A stretch of DNA of 64,000 bases from Proales similis (Eukaryota > Rotifera > Eurotatoria > Ploima > Proalidae): contig JAGVRJ010000004.1 of NCBI GenBank assembly GCA_019059635.1, positions 1,178,001-1,242,000 of the forward strand, given 5' to 3'. Below, one piece after another: positions 26,333 to 38,958 of this stretch. A model generated the notes under the pieces. It worked only from the letters and a program-made list of their open reading frames with translations. It ran no database searches and had not been told where the DNA came from. The first letter of the stretch is position 1. Each line of letters starts with the position of its first letter. The position numbers and the translations under genes were made by a program.

Positions 26333-29300
26333 TCTATTCCTGTTTGCTTTTGCCTGATTTAAATGTGATTTCTTGCCGCTTGGTTTGCAACACACAAAAG
26401 TGAATTGTGCGACGTTGATGAATGACGATCGTGGTGACGGTGATTAGGACCAGCGAGATGATGATGACCCGATCAGCAGCGACTATGAGGGCAGCGGCGG
26501 CGGCGGTGAAAGTACAGCATTCACAAAAAGCAAATTACATCATTGCGTTCTAAAAGAAATGAGCAGAGCTCGTTCAAAGACTCTCTATGGGAATTAACGA
26601 GGCTGTCGAGACGACCACGACCACGACGGCGACGACAACGACTCAACAGAGTCGGTGAAATTAATAAGAAAAGCAACAAATTAGACGCCGCCTGGTGAGC
26701 AGGGAATAGTCTCCATATTCGATGTGAGCACAGATCAGGAGAGCGCTCAAATGCGGAGCGCTGGCCAAGATGACAAGAAACAAATGGGAACGCTCGTGGT
26801 CTCGGCCGTTTCGGTCGTCACCGTCGTTGTTGTGGTTCTCATCATCATCATCATCGTGATGCCGTGTCGTCGAAAAACCCAGGCGCGTGAAACAACACAC
26901 TAATCAATTATTTAATTAGGCTTCAACGTGCAATAGAACCGATTAAAAACAGAAAGCGAAACTGGCTGACGGGCCAATGGTCGACCTCTGCCATTACGAT
27001 TTAAGTTGGCGCTGAGCAAACTCACTGACTTTGCTGACTGGCACCCAACTCCGGGCAGCAAATGAGAAAACAAAATCAAAAACAATTCACCGATCGCGTG
27101 GAAAGTACAAACCGGCCGAGACAAAAGTGAAATCAGGCGAGCGATGACTAATCAAGCACTAGTTAGTGGCTGTGCTTGTGAGCCCTAATCTAAATAAAAT
27201 TGATTATGGAGCACTTTTTCTCTTTGCTGGCCCTTCTATGCTGGCTCATTATAATTCTGCAAGTCAATCATTCTTCCTCGGCCTCTTTTTCCATTCCGAA
27301 CTACATCTATTCGAATAATTAATATAATTCTGTTGACTAATGCCTGCCTGCCTGGACGGCTGCAAATTAATTAAAATAATAAACATTGCACTCGGATGCG
27401 TCCGCAATGGTCCGCTAATTACATTAAGAAGTAGAAAGATAGAAAAGGCCTGGGAGTTGAGGAGTCGAGAAAGCGCTCTAAGAACGAACAGAGATACTAG
27501 ATGAGGCGAGAGAATAAAATGAGAGAAAGAGTGGCGAGCGAAACAGTCGAGCACTAATTCTTATCTGACCCGAGCGGGCAAAGTGAACGGCAGTAAAAAA
27601 CCTATACGATCGGTTCGTCCGATTATTCTGATCAGGACCATATGGCCTCGATAGTGGGCCAGCATGGCGCCTCGGGCGCACATTAACTTTCATGATGCAG
27701 AATGGCAGTTTGATTCAGTTGCAGCCATTCTTACTCGATGCCATTTTCTTATCCTAACGGAAGGTTATGCGTCTCAAGTTGCACTGCCTTGCCAGGCTTG
27801 GCTCTAAAGAGCCAATTTTTGCCAAACGGCCGCGCGTGCGCTTGTGTGTGCATGCGCGATTACTTATTAAAAATAGAAGAAGGAGAAGAAGAAAGAGATT
27901 AGGCCGCATGAAATGAAGATATTAAAAACAAGTTGGATGAGCGATTGGGGAATAAAGAAGGCAGCAAGGCGGCTGTAGATCAGAGCGACTCGTGACTTGA
28001 ACATCATTTCTGGAGCGTTGGCTTAAGACGCGCCACGCACAAGCAAACAATCGAGCATGCGATAACGGTTATGTCATAAAATGCGATTAAGATTCGGTTT
28101 AACCAAGCGTAATAGGACAGCTGCTTGAGTTGATACTGCCTCACTGGTTAGATGGCTTCTGCTGCTGACACTGCTGACACTTTCAAACGACTTGACTGGC
28201 TCCTCTTCATGCCAAGCAATCACACTCGACTCGAGAAGGCGCGCCTGGTTGTGTGTGTCTGAAAGGGAAAGAGCTAGAAGAGAGAGAGAGAGGCAAAATG
28301 TTGAATGATGAGTGCAATATTTGCACGGAAATGAAACAAGTGAAATTAATTTGTTCGATGCGAGTGAACATGCCTCACTCTGTTGTTTCCAACAGTAAAC
28401 AGCGATCTCATGCAAAATTAACGCTCTCAAGAACGAATTGATGAATGGATGGGTGCAGTGGCTGTGTGGTAATGTGCGTCATTTTATCTTGAGCGCTTCA
28501 AATCATCACTTATTCAAAGCTTGACGAAAAACGACTGCCGCTGCTGCTGCCTGGCTGGCTGCACTTGCCTATATTTGGCTCTATTTCTCATTGTTGTCGG
28601 GCTCTATTCGCCTACCATAAGAATAGAAAGAATTAGAGGCAGAATTAAGCCCAGCCGAAGGTCCATGATGCATCCAGACACTTAAACACTGAATAAATTC
28701 AGCCAACTGCTCGCTCATCAAACATAGCAATGAATCGTCGAACGAACAATCGAACCAAACGAAAGAGGGCCGAGACTAGCCTAAACGATTTGCGAACGTT
28801 GTTGAGTAAACAAGAGAAAGCGGCGGATGGAAGAGCATAAACAAGGAAGGCACTTGTAACTGAATATCTCGGCATTAAATAGATGCCGGAAAAGAGCGAA
28901 TAAACGATTCGGTATGGGCGGTACCGCTCATCAGGGTCGCACCATATTAATAATCGAATGTGATAAGCACAAGCGAGATGCTGATTTGAAGCCAATTTGG
29001 CCAACCTAATATCCCGCTTGGCCTGCTATTCACAATGAGCAAAGAGGCGGCCCTAGCGCACTCAGTAATTACTGATTTCGGCGCATCGCCCATTGATTAG
29101 GCCACAAGCAGACAGTTAATCGAAGCCGGCAGTCCAAGTTGGCCCTTTTCAGAAGGGCATGCATGGTCGTTTTGACTCAATTGAATGCATTAAATCGATA
29201 AGTTCGGACAAGTCTTGAATTGTCGCTCTATTTGTTTGCTCTTGTCTGCTCGGCTCGATCAGAACGAGTGAGTAGAATGGCAGGCACTTGACGTCTGCGT

Positions 29301-30864
29301 CGATGACGAACGCAACCAGGCACTGGGAGCCAGTTTCTGGCCAAGTTGAATGGAATAAGAAACAAATGCCAAATGAACTCGAGACCAGTGGAAATCGGCG
29401 ACAGAGTGCACACATATATATAGACAGACGCGAGCTCCATAAATAGGATAATGAGAGAACACTTGAGAAATTGGCTGCACAGTTTCTAATTAAATTCAAA
29501 TAGAATCAAGAAAGCACGACGAGTGAGAAGCGCTAACAATGGTCGTTGGCGCGGCCAATAATTTCCCTATTCTACCTGTGGCGGACTAGTCGAGAGCGGA
29601 CACCTGACTTGGAATATAATTTTCAATCGACTGAATTGTCTATTCGAGATTGCTCACTTTTCTGGCTTGATAAATTAAAGCGTTTAAGAGTAAAGCGTGG
29701 TGCAGACCAAGAGAAAAGGTTCAAGAGTCGGTGAGGTTACAAATAAATAGAGCAATAAAGACGCAAATAGAAATAATTAAGCACTAACCCGTCGCCTGTT
29801 CCAATGCATAAGATTGAATTCGAGTAGTGGCAGCATTCGATCTGAAAATGAGAAGAAAATGAAAAGCGATAGATTTGGATTCGACTCGGGCGAAACGGAT
29901 AAATTGATCAACTTGAACAGAGTTGAACTCATCGAGGCTGTCAACCACCGGCACAAGCTCGAATATTTTCATGCTAGTCGACTTCTGCTTGTCTGTTTAT
30001 CCGAAAATAAAGCGGCGATCCGATCTAAAGCAACATTCAGGGCATGATTCGGCACACAAATATTCGTCGTCGTATTGTCGTCGAATAGAGTCAAAACACG
30101 ATCTTGATAGCAGCGCGCTTTATTCTCGACTGGCCAAATGATAAGATAATGAAAGAGCTGCGAGTAATAAGAGAATGCAACGGGCGCTCTCTATTTCCAA
30201 TGCTTTAGTTCGAGTTTTCCTCCCTATTCTCTTTGTTTCTTTCATAATTTTCTTTGCCCAGCCATTTCACTGTGGTGAGAATTTTTGACTGGAATTATAA
30301 TGCGACACATGCAATCAACGTTCAGAATTAAAGAATGTTTTACTTGCTCCTTGACTTGGGTTCAACCTTGGGTTTACTCGCCCAAGCAATCCATCCGAAC
30401 TATTTTTTAGGCGCTCAAATTCAGTAACATTGAATAAATTGAAGAAAAAAATTGAATTTTGATCGATCGACGACTGTCAATCAAGTTTGATTCTCTTTTA
30501 TTTGGTTCGTTTCAATTGTTGACGAGTGGTAAACGTCAGATGGGCGGTGGCGAAAAATTGCAACAAACACGATAGGACGAGAAGAATTTGACCAAGTGAA
30601 CGGGATTGAGGGGAGAAACATTTTTAATTCTCTCGAGAATAGCTGATAAGCATTTAAGGCCTCTTGCTTCGAGTTGTTCGTGTTTAAGAGCTCATGCTGG
30701 CCTCCTAGCAACAAGCTCTGTCTCCCTTGTGAATAATCAGAGCCTCATAAAGTCTATTCGGCGGCCCATACATGCTAATTCCTAACCGCTTGAGCTTGTC
30801 TCAGAGACTTTTATTGTGATTTTTGCTGCCTTTATTATTGTTATTGCTGCTTCGGCGGGGCTAA
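26333..30864. other. Intergenic region upstream of C20orf96-like gene
   Basis: These 4.5 kb contain no supported gene. Open frames are short and without domains. Near 26480-26900 there are degenerate CGG, CGA and ATC trinucleotide runs. These produce spurious acidic or histidine-rich frames on the minus strand. Both flanking genes are transcribed away from it, so it should hold two promoters. Confidence 0.45.
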
Positions 30865-32432
30865 ATGGCATCTGCCCAAGGATTTTTGTCCGCGTTTGAT
30901 ATCCGCAGCGAAGTGAGCTCGTCATTTAAAAACACCGACTATTCAAAATGGGAACGTCAGAGGAAACAGAGCGCCGGACCAAGTGCAGCCGGTAAATTTG
31001 CTTCTTCTCATTGCTGCCTCGTTGGTTGCTGATCGATGATCAATCGCTTCTCAAGGCTCAAGGCCAACCCAGAATGCATCATCTACGCTGAACAGCACCG
31101 CAGTCGCCCAGAGTAGTAGCTTGAAAAATGCAAACAAATCGAACTCAGCCAAATCAGAACCGGCTGCCGGCAAGAAGGAGAGCAGCGAACGCAAGTCAAA
31201 GGCAGATTGCTGCAATCACTCAAAACGAGACAAGTCGCACATATTCAAAACCAAAAAGCAACTTGAAGATGAACAGCGTGAGCGAGATCTGATCCGCATC
31301 AAGATTAAATGTGAGTGTGCATGGCGAGTTTTATTCTGAAAAAGACTGAGACCGCAATTGACCATCAAGTTGCCATGGACGATATTCAGTATCTCAAGCA
31401 GAGAGAAAGAGACCTCGTCGAGCTCAATCTAAACTTGCTCAAGTTCATCCAAGGGAAAGAGAACGAAACACACGAGTCGGTGGACGGCATTTTGCAGCGA
31501 TACGACAAGTTTCAGGTAAGAAATTTCTAAGCCTGCTAAGCTGTTAGAAGGCCGATTAATCGCCTGCTTAATAAAGGACATGAAAAATAAGATGAAAAAG
31601 AAGCACTTTGAAGATCTAAAGCTAGCCAATGAAGAGCTGAGCCAAACAAAAAAATTTATTGCCAGTCAACTGCCAAGTAAGCAAGACGGACGGAGTATGG
31701 TTTGAGAGTTGACTTTTTTAAAGCAAAACACAAAAACCAGAGCATGAGATTGAAGTTGAGCGATTGAATGAACGCCTCAATCGAACGATTAAACTTCATG
31801 ACCAGCTGATGAGCTACAAAAATCAAGAGTACCCGGAGAGGCTGATGGAGATAAACAGCCTACGCAAACAGCTGAGTGACATAAGCACTTCGCATCAGGG
31901 CGAGAAAGAGCGCATGGAGCGAATGATCAAGGCAGAGCGGCAGGAAATGGACGAGGAAAGGCTGAACTTGATGAAACAAGTCGCTTCCAATATTACAGAG
32001 GCAAGTCGATCGTAGACCAGTTTGAAAAGCCAACGAGCAATAATATGATTGGCTGAGAAGAAGGCAGTTGGCGACATGCACAGTTCGCTTAGAGATTTGG
32101 CCCAGGACAATGTTCGCTTTCAAAAGGTGACTTTTTCTACCAAACACAGAGCGAAGAGAACTGTTTGGAATGAAGAAAACGTTCAAGGACATTGAGGACT
32201 ACAAACGATTGAACGAAGAGCTTCAAGAGGAAGTGGATTCCATAAAGAAGGAGATTGATCTGCTCAAACAAGACCCACGCTGCGATCCCCGGGCGATCAT
32301 ATTCAAAGAGGTGCTCGGCGTCAAGCCCAAGTGAGTTCAACGCAGCGAAGCGATTTAAATTGAAAAGTTTTACCTAAATCTGATTCAAATAGATGTGAGC
32401 CAGATATGGACGTTCTACTCGATTTAGAATAA
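30865..32432 (+). CDS. C20orf96-like DUF4618 coiled-coil protein
   Basis: Eight exons (30865-30991, 31056-31310, 31370-31515, 31577-31676, 31741-32000, 32061-32126, 32152-32330, 32393-32432) give 390 residues, close to human C20orf96. The first 110 residues are basic, serine-rich and low-complexity. The rest is predicted coiled coil (DDIQYLKQRERDLVELN, LKLANEELSQTKK, LNEELQEEVDSIKKE). The segment SYKNQEYPERLMEINSLRKQL matches the DUF4618 signature as I remember it, in which a Tyr-Lys-x-x-Glu-Tyr-Pro core follows the helical repeat. The molecular function of this family is not established. The intron after residue NITE appears to use a GC donor (GCAAGT). The AATAAA poly(A) hexamer at 32428 overlaps the stop codon. 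Confidence 0.72.
32001..32060 (+). other. Probable GC-AG intron
   Basis: Reading through gives a stop soon after the junction. The sequence GAG followed by GCAAGT is the standard form of a non-canonical GC donor. It joins in phase 0 to an acceptor ending AG at 32060. No GT donor nearby keeps the frame. The other introns modelled in this window are GT-AG. Confidence 0.55.
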
Positions 32433-33517
32433 ATCTTTTTGATTTGATCTTTTGCTCGTTTTAAACTCTCACTTGTGCCGTTGGCCTTTTCTGCCAGTCT
32501 CATATCTTATCGCATTCAAAAGTCATAAAGATTTCAAGCGATTTTCAAGGTCAGTTTTTATGACCAACACAATCAAATGTGCGAGTCTAATGCTTCAGCA
32601 AAGTGCCTGCGCAGTTTTCAACTTGAAACAAAGAGCTCAGTGAAATGTTTTCGTCGTTTTTTTATTAAAAATAGACTCCAATAACAGCCGAGCGAATCTT
32701 AAAATTAAAATCGACATCAAATCTTCCTTCTTTTTTCCTTGCCGAGCTGAAGTAATCAAAATAATCAGATGAGGAAAAGCAGTGATGGAGAAAAATATTC
32801 AAGGATTGAAAAAAAAAAGAAGCCGCAAATGAAGGTTGTGGGATGGAGACTAACAATACGGCGGTGGCGGCGGCAGAGAAAAAAACGAAAGCGCTAGAAA
32901 TAAAAATTCTTTTCCTCTGTCCGTAGTTATCGGATAGAAACGAACCGGTGCCATTTCTGGAACTCTCTTTTCCTCTCTTTAGGATCAACACACTCACACA
33001 CACACACACATACATGATCGGATAGACTAATACAAACAGCGAAAGCGAGTGAAGAATAAAACAGAAGCGTTAGAGAGAACATTCAGCCGATTGATGCTAC
33101 TGGCTATGTAAGTAAACAAACTGGCCAAGAAAATTCGAACTTGATAAATAAAAGCCCTAAAAACGATAAGACTGTGGAGAGAATACTAGCGCCAAGAGAA
33201 GAGAAGAGTGGCATTTGGGGCATCTACTTGCTGCTCGATCATATTGAACTTTACAAAATCGATCTATGCTAAAGCCCAATGCGATATTCGAAGTAGACTT
33301 AATTCTCTGCTCTAAATGAACCTGGCGTTGGCAAAAGCTGTTTGCTGGTAATACTCTCAATGCGGTTGAACGGTAAGTAAATATCAAAAATGCTGATTAT
33401 ATAGCCAAGATAGCAAGCCGAGGAGAGGGACAGCAAGCAATCAATAGGTCGCTTCTTGATTTGGGAAAAGAATGAATGTTGCTTCATGAATGAGAGCAGT
33501 TATTGACGCCGCGCAGT
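32433..33517. other. Convergent spacer between C20orf96-like gene and sHSP
   Basis: These 1.1 kb lie between two converging 3' ends. No coding sequence is supported. A short AC run is present near 32993-33010. Confidence 0.45.
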
Positions 33518-35071
33518 TTAATTTATACGAATGCGCTCGTCGTTGCTTGACTTGGCCGAACTGCCGGTCAAGTCAACAGTAAGCAGGCCGTCGCGCGATA
33601 AGATTGCGCGCATGTTGTCCGGCTGTACCCAGCTGGGCAGAGTGACTTGACGAGTGCACTCGCGCTTCACTGTTCCGCGTCCGTCCTCTTTTCGATGCTC
33701 TTCGGCGCTAATTTTCAACACGTTGTTGGCAGACAAGACAATTTTGATATTTTCTGGACTAAAGCCGCGGAAGTCACCGCTCAGCTTGGCCAGTCGGCCC
33801 TGTTCATCGTAGATTTCCTGGAAACTGGTTGACTCTTTCGAGGCGCTCTTCAAGCCGCCACCGTTGACGCTCACTGATGCTCTGCTGGGCGATTCGACTC
33901 GGCTTTTCTGAGGGATTTTCAGCGTCAAAATGCCGTCGTGAAGAACGTTTTTAATTTGGCTGGCGTCAACGTCTGGCTCGAGCTTAATTTCACGCTTGAA
34001 TTCACGATAGACTCGGCCGAGGTGGTCGTTTGCCTCGCGGCAAGCTCTGATCTCCAGAGTTCGGTCCAAAGTGATCGTCAGATGGATATCGTTTTGGTCG
34101 AATCCGGCCAAGTCGAACTTGTAGATCTCGCAGCCTTCTCGGCTGTCGTATGTTGGATAGCCGGCAATGAGCTCGGGCGATTCGAAATGCTCGAATCTTG
34201 TTCCAACTCTATGCGAGCTTGGACTTCCGATAGGCACCGAGTTCTGAATTGTGGATGATTTAAAGTAGTCGTTGTCCGTCAAGTTGTTACTGCTGCTGCT
34301 GACCACTCGAGTGGTGTGGGTGGTCGAGCTGCTTCGCTTCTCAGTGCGACGTGTCTCTGTGGTGTCAAAGCACGGATCAAGGCTGGTGGTTTGTCTCAGA
34401 TTGCTGCTCTTGGTCGGCGATGTGGCAAATGTCACCCGACTCGGAGAGTGGCCGTCGAATGCCGACCTCCTGTAGCTATATTTGTCCGCTATGACGGGCG
34501 CTTCGATGACAAGAACATTGTTCACATCCGAAGTAGACACCAACTGGTTGGACGAGCTTCTCTGCTCGTTCTCGAGCAAGAACGCTTTCAACTCGTTTGT
34601 GTCGACGTAGTCGGGCAGCGAAATTTCACGACTGAATGTTTTGGTCTCGGTCGCTGCACCGGCTTTCAGCTCTCGATCACCCTTTACCACCAGAGTGTGC
34701 GCGTTTGAGCTTATATGCAGCTCGTTTGGATTAAAGTCGCCGATGTCGAACTCAATTCTGTATTTCTTGCCTCCGTCGGCCGTGTCCTCCACACTGCTTC
34801 GATGGATGCTGCTGTTGACCGTCGGAGTAGATCGAATCGGCTCGAACGGCACTCGTTGGTCATTGTCCCAGTCGTTGAACGCAGGCAATTGGTGCAAACT
34901 GGTGCCGTTTCTGTTAAAGAACTCTTCGCGCCACTTGCGGCATCGCTCTTCAAAGTCTCTCATTCTGCTTTGAATGCGCTCTGTTTCTTCGCTCATGCCT
35001 TTCATATCGTAGGCAGGTGAACTAAACTCATCGTGGGACACTTTAAGAGGTATCCTTTTGCTTGATGACAT
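33518..35071 (-). CDS. Small heat-shock protein with three alpha-crystallin domains
   Basis: A single exon of 517 residues; the start is the ATG at 35071, because the frame further upstream opens only with a TTG codon. Three separate alpha-crystallin-type beta-sandwich segments are visible. ACD1 lies at about residues 100-195 (IEFDIGDFNPNELH, LVVKGDRE, FSREISLPDYVD, VLVIEAP). ACD2 is at about 312-390 (YKFDLAGFDQNDIHL, LEIRACRE, FKREIKLEPDVD, DGILTLKIP). ACD3 is at about 420-503 (LSGDFRGFSPENIKI, LKISAEEH, CTRQVTLPSWVQPD, DGLLTVDL). Serine/threonine-rich linkers of about 100 and 30 residues separate them. The N-terminus is a charged amphipathic helix (SRMRDFEERCRKWREEFF). The C-terminus has an IRI tripeptide, the classic IxI/V anchoring motif. 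The likely role is an ATP-independent holdase chaperone. Most animal sHSPs have one ACD, and flatworms have two-domain forms. No heat-shock element was recognised upstream. Confidence 0.88.
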   Translation of the reverse strand: MSSSKRIPLKVSHDEFSSPAYDMKGMSEETERIQSRMRDFEERCRKWREEFFNRNGTSLHQLPAFNDWDNDQRVPFEPIRSTPTVNSSIHRSSVEDTADGGKKYRIEFDIGDFNPNELHISSNAHTLVVKGDRELKAGAATETKTFSREISLPDYVDTNELKAFLLENEQRSSSNQLVSTSDVNNVLVIEAPVIADKYSYRRSAFDGHSPSRVTFATSPTKSSNLRQTTSLDPCFDTTETRRTEKRSSSTTHTTRVVSSSSNNLTDNDYFKSSTIQNSVPIGSPSSHRVGTRFEHFESPELIAGYPTYDSREGCEIYKFDLAGFDQNDIHLTITLDRTLEIRACREANDHLGRVYREFKREIKLEPDVDASQIKNVLHDGILTLKIPQKSRVESPSRASVSVNGGGLKSASKESTSFQEIYDEQGRLAKLSGDFRGFSPENIKIVLSANNVLKISAEEHRKEDGRGTVKRECTRQVTLPSWVQPDNMRAILSRDGLLTVDLTGSSAKSSNDERIRIN

Positions 35072-36937
35072 GCCTTTGCTTCTTCTAATTAGCTCGCTTG
35101 GCAATCAGTCTATTCAGAGGTCTAAATTGAAGCAGAAAAAAAACACATTAGAGCGAGCGAGCGAGCGTGCGGGTTGGAATTCGATTCAATTAATTATAAT
35201 TGAGAGCGCGTGCTGGTGAATAATAGCGCGACACAAAAGAGAAGCAGAAAGAGAGAAAAAATCTTGTGCAACATAAACAGCCGAATGTGAGGCAATAATG
35301 TCAAATACCGTCAACCACGTAACGCAAGCAGATTGCATAACTTTGATTGAAGTGGTGACAAAAATTCAAGTCAAATGTTTACGCCGCAGAGTGCTGAGAA
35401 ACGCGCGAGCTGCGAGCATGCATCACAAGCGTAAGAGCAAAATAAAATTTATATGTGAATTGCACATTAGCTACAAAACACTCTGAGAGGTGCAAAAAAC
35501 GAATCAAGTTAAAGTGCCTTCCGCTCGAGCTAATTAGCCGCTTGGCAAGAGAATAGAGAGCTCGACAATTGTACGCTAGGTAGGCGATTTAGCTCAGCTC
35601 TTGCGCTTGCTGTTTGCACCCAAACAAAACAAACTGGAGCGAGAAACAGTTGAAAAATTAGAGACGAAAAATGGCAAAACAGAGTCCTCTGCCCGAGTTG
35701 AGTAGAAGAATAAGAAAATTAAGGGAAAATGGCAGCGAGTGTCTGTGTGACTTGATTATTCGAAAAGAGACGTTTGATGCTGTTGCGTAATCGATCCGCC
35801 CCTCGCTGTAGTCGCAAAGAGGAGGCAACTACTGAAGCCATTAAAGAACATGGATCGCAAGTCGGCCCCTACTCCAAGTCATCCTCCTCTATTCTAAAGG
35901 GCGAGATCGTCTTCTCCATTTTTTTTGATGTTGCGCTTCTGAATGATGATTGATTTGCGCGCGCGCGCCTGCAATTTCTTTCGAAGTTGAGCAACAAAAT
36001 TGCTAGGATGCGTTTTTATAGAGCAGATTATTGGATTATCTGCGCATGGCGGTGAACCTGGCTGCAGTCCATTCAACTCGAGTTGTATCCAAAATAGCCA
36101 TAATAAACGCGTAAATCAAAGCGGTGGGGGCCAGAGGCAAATACCGAATAGCGATAAGCTGCCGCTTGTTTATTTAGATTGATGGATTCTAGTGAGGTCC
36201 GCTTTTGTGCAAAGTTGGCCGCCAGCAGCCGTGTGGCAGTCTTGTAAATTGAGCTCATTGACGGTCGAATGGATGCAGGCACTTGCAAATCGACTTGCTC
36301 GTGCGCAACTAATAACAGCATCAACAGTAACAATAATAAAATTAATAATAAGCGGCTAGATTTGCATGATGAAAGCACCAGCATGATTTAAATTAGAAAA
36401 GATTGAGCAATTTGAAACAAAAGAAAACCAAAGAATGTTGTGGAACGTGTTTGAGAGCAAAAAGAGTGACGGCAATATGCACATTTTTGTTGCTAGAAAT
36501 GGCCAAATTATGCAACTAAATCATCCAGAGCTCAAATTATTATGATCGAACATGTCTCGTAATGTTGCTAGACTGTGATGTGTTGCGCATCGAGTCGAGC
36601 CTCTGCCAGCAAGTTGAAATAAAAATGTAGAGAAACACAGAGAGCGAGAGAAAGGAAAGATGAGGAGAGGGGCGCAGAGTGATTAGGAGAATTATTATTA
36701 TTATTCACAGCAGCTCCTCGAGGCCGTTCGACTCGGCTGTTAAGCATCCTAATAAGCAAGAGTGTTTGAAGAGACGGCAGCATTATGATCGAATGCTTCT
36801 GCTCCGGCTGCTGACGTTGCCGCTGTGATCTCTCTAAGCTCATGAACACACATGCGCCGCGCGTACGTCGCACTTGACAATCAGGCGAGCGCATATGTCA
36901 AAAAATTGGGCGCCAATTTGATTGCATTCAAGTAATA

Positions 36938-36960
36938 GTCGTCGTCGTCGTCGTTGTCGT
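36938..36960. repeat. (GTC)n trinucleotide repeat
   Basis: A run of about seven GTC units with one interruption, in non-coding DNA. Confidence 0.8.
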
Positions 36961-38939
36961 CGTAATAGTAGACATTGGATAAGACAATTATCATGAATTG
37001 AATCAGATTTGTTCAGACCGACGTGTAATTTGTCTATTTGGCTTAGAAGTAGAAAATACGTGAACAAGAAAAAAAAGAATTTAATTCACAAATGAGGATC
37101 GTGGCGCCTAAATATTGAACGCTCCTTTTACACAGTCATTACGTAACTTAGCCAGACGCAAACAAATCATGTGCATTTTCTTTTCTCTTTAAATTGAAGC
37201 GTTTGCATGCTTGTCTACACAAACAAGCAGAAACAAAACGGAGAACAAGAGAGAGAGAGAGGCATGAAGCAGAAAGATACAACTGCGCTGTTTAACTTGT
37301 CATGCAATCGCATAATTGACCGGCTGATGTTTGGCGCGAGAAACAAAGACTCATAATGATAATAATAATAAATAGACAAGAACAAAGAGGGAGAGGGAGA
37401 GAGAGAGCAAAGGCGACGGGCAGCATCAACAAAATTTCAAAACAACACGCGTTTGCCTGTTTGTTTGGCTTAGATAGAATCTTACACATTCAAACGTTTG
37501 AGTTAATTAGAACGTTTTGTTGAAGGAAAGGCTAGAACACACAAGTTGGATTTGGACGTGCAAAGCAAGCGGGCAAAATGCCTAGTCCCTAATTGCGATT
37601 AGAGGTGCAATTAAATTAATTAGAAATGCAAACTGCTGCGGCCGCAAAGCGTTTTGTAGCGAGTTGCGCAATAGAGCTCTTAAGGCACGGCATGAGTCTT
37701 GCCGAACAAGTCAGCAAACAAGCGAGTGAGATGATGGCAGAGCATCCGGAGCAGGATGGGCGCCTTGCTAAGTCTTTTAAAAATTGCCATGAACTATGTC
37801 CGATTGGCCTTCTCGAGCCGAGTCGTTTGCCAATTAACTGGCGAGGAAACAATTTCGAATAAAAACTGCTCCACAACTCGCCTTTTATATGCAATTTGCG
37901 TGCGAATGTGTTTGTGTTTGTGTGTGTGTGTGCCAAGTCAATAAATGTTAAACACGAGCCCAACTGCACCCATCGAGAGTTGGGGCTGGCCAAATCTGAC
38001 TCATTTTTTAGTTTGGCGTCATGTTTACTGATTTAAGGCCTCTTTTATCTTGGCTTATTCACTCGTTCGTTCGCTCGTTTGCTTGCTGGCTCGTTTTGAA
38101 TTTTCTAGATCTGCGTGGGCGAACGAACGCGCGAGCGAGTTGCAAAGCAGCAGCGAACAGGCGAAATCGGAGAAATCATAAAACCGGCCTCGACATGGCG
38201 CGTCTTAAAAACACTGTGAACCAGCAGCAATACAGCTGCGAATGATAAGGATCTGCACACAGGCCTGCGGCTTGGATTCGATTGAAAGGGTTAGCAGGTT
38301 CAATCTGAATCGGCTCTTATCTAATGTGCTAAGCGCTGTTCAATAAATGCGCAACAAAAGAATGCCAACAGAACATCTAGTTTAGACGCAGCCGAACGAG
38401 AAATGGAAAAAAAAATGATGAATATGAATGGCTTTTCTAATTGAGAAAGAGCGATGGCGTTTGTGTTTCCTCTCTGCTCCAGACACTGCTGTTGCGGCAT
38501 GCAGACAGCACACAATCAAAACTTTGCTGCTCATGATGATGATGATGAGCAGCACCAGCCCACATAATATTGCATCGAGTGTTGGAAATAAACATCAGAG
38601 CTTGTTTAATTAAATACTTGACGCAACACTAGGCGCTAGACTCGACTGCTAGGACTCTCCAGCTACTAGTTCTAGTAGTCGTGCTAGTAGCGGCACGGGG
38701 GGGGGAAGAGCAGAGCCCAGATCCGACATTGCCTTCAATTAGTCTATTTCTCCCACCAAGCGCTAAAAGTTCAATAGCGAAGAAAAGCGGGTGGAAACCG
38801 CCAAGTCTCGTTTGGTTAATTCAAAACTTTGACGTTAAACAAGTTAAATGGTGACGGCCTTACAACTACTTCATGGCTTAGCGCATAATTTACACGGGTG
38901 TTTAATTTCATGCAGAGAAAAATAGCGGCTCAGATGCAG

Positions 38940-38958
38940 GGAGAGAGAGAGAGAGAGA
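38940..38958. repeat. (GA)n microsatellite
   Basis: A perfect GA run of about nine units in the 10.4 kb gene-free region. Confidence 0.85.

Noticed and set aside
26480-26900. Minus-strand frame rich in His/Asp/Asn
   Set aside because: It arises from degenerate ATC/CGA trinucleotide repeats rather than a protein gene.
35100-35400. Possible heat-shock element upstream of the sHSP
   Set aside because: GAA and TTC units occur, but not in the alternating five-base spacing required for an HSE.
37680-37705. Match to the first nine bases of miR-124 (TAAGGCACG)
   Set aside because: The strictly conserved remainder of miR-124 is absent and no stem is apparent.
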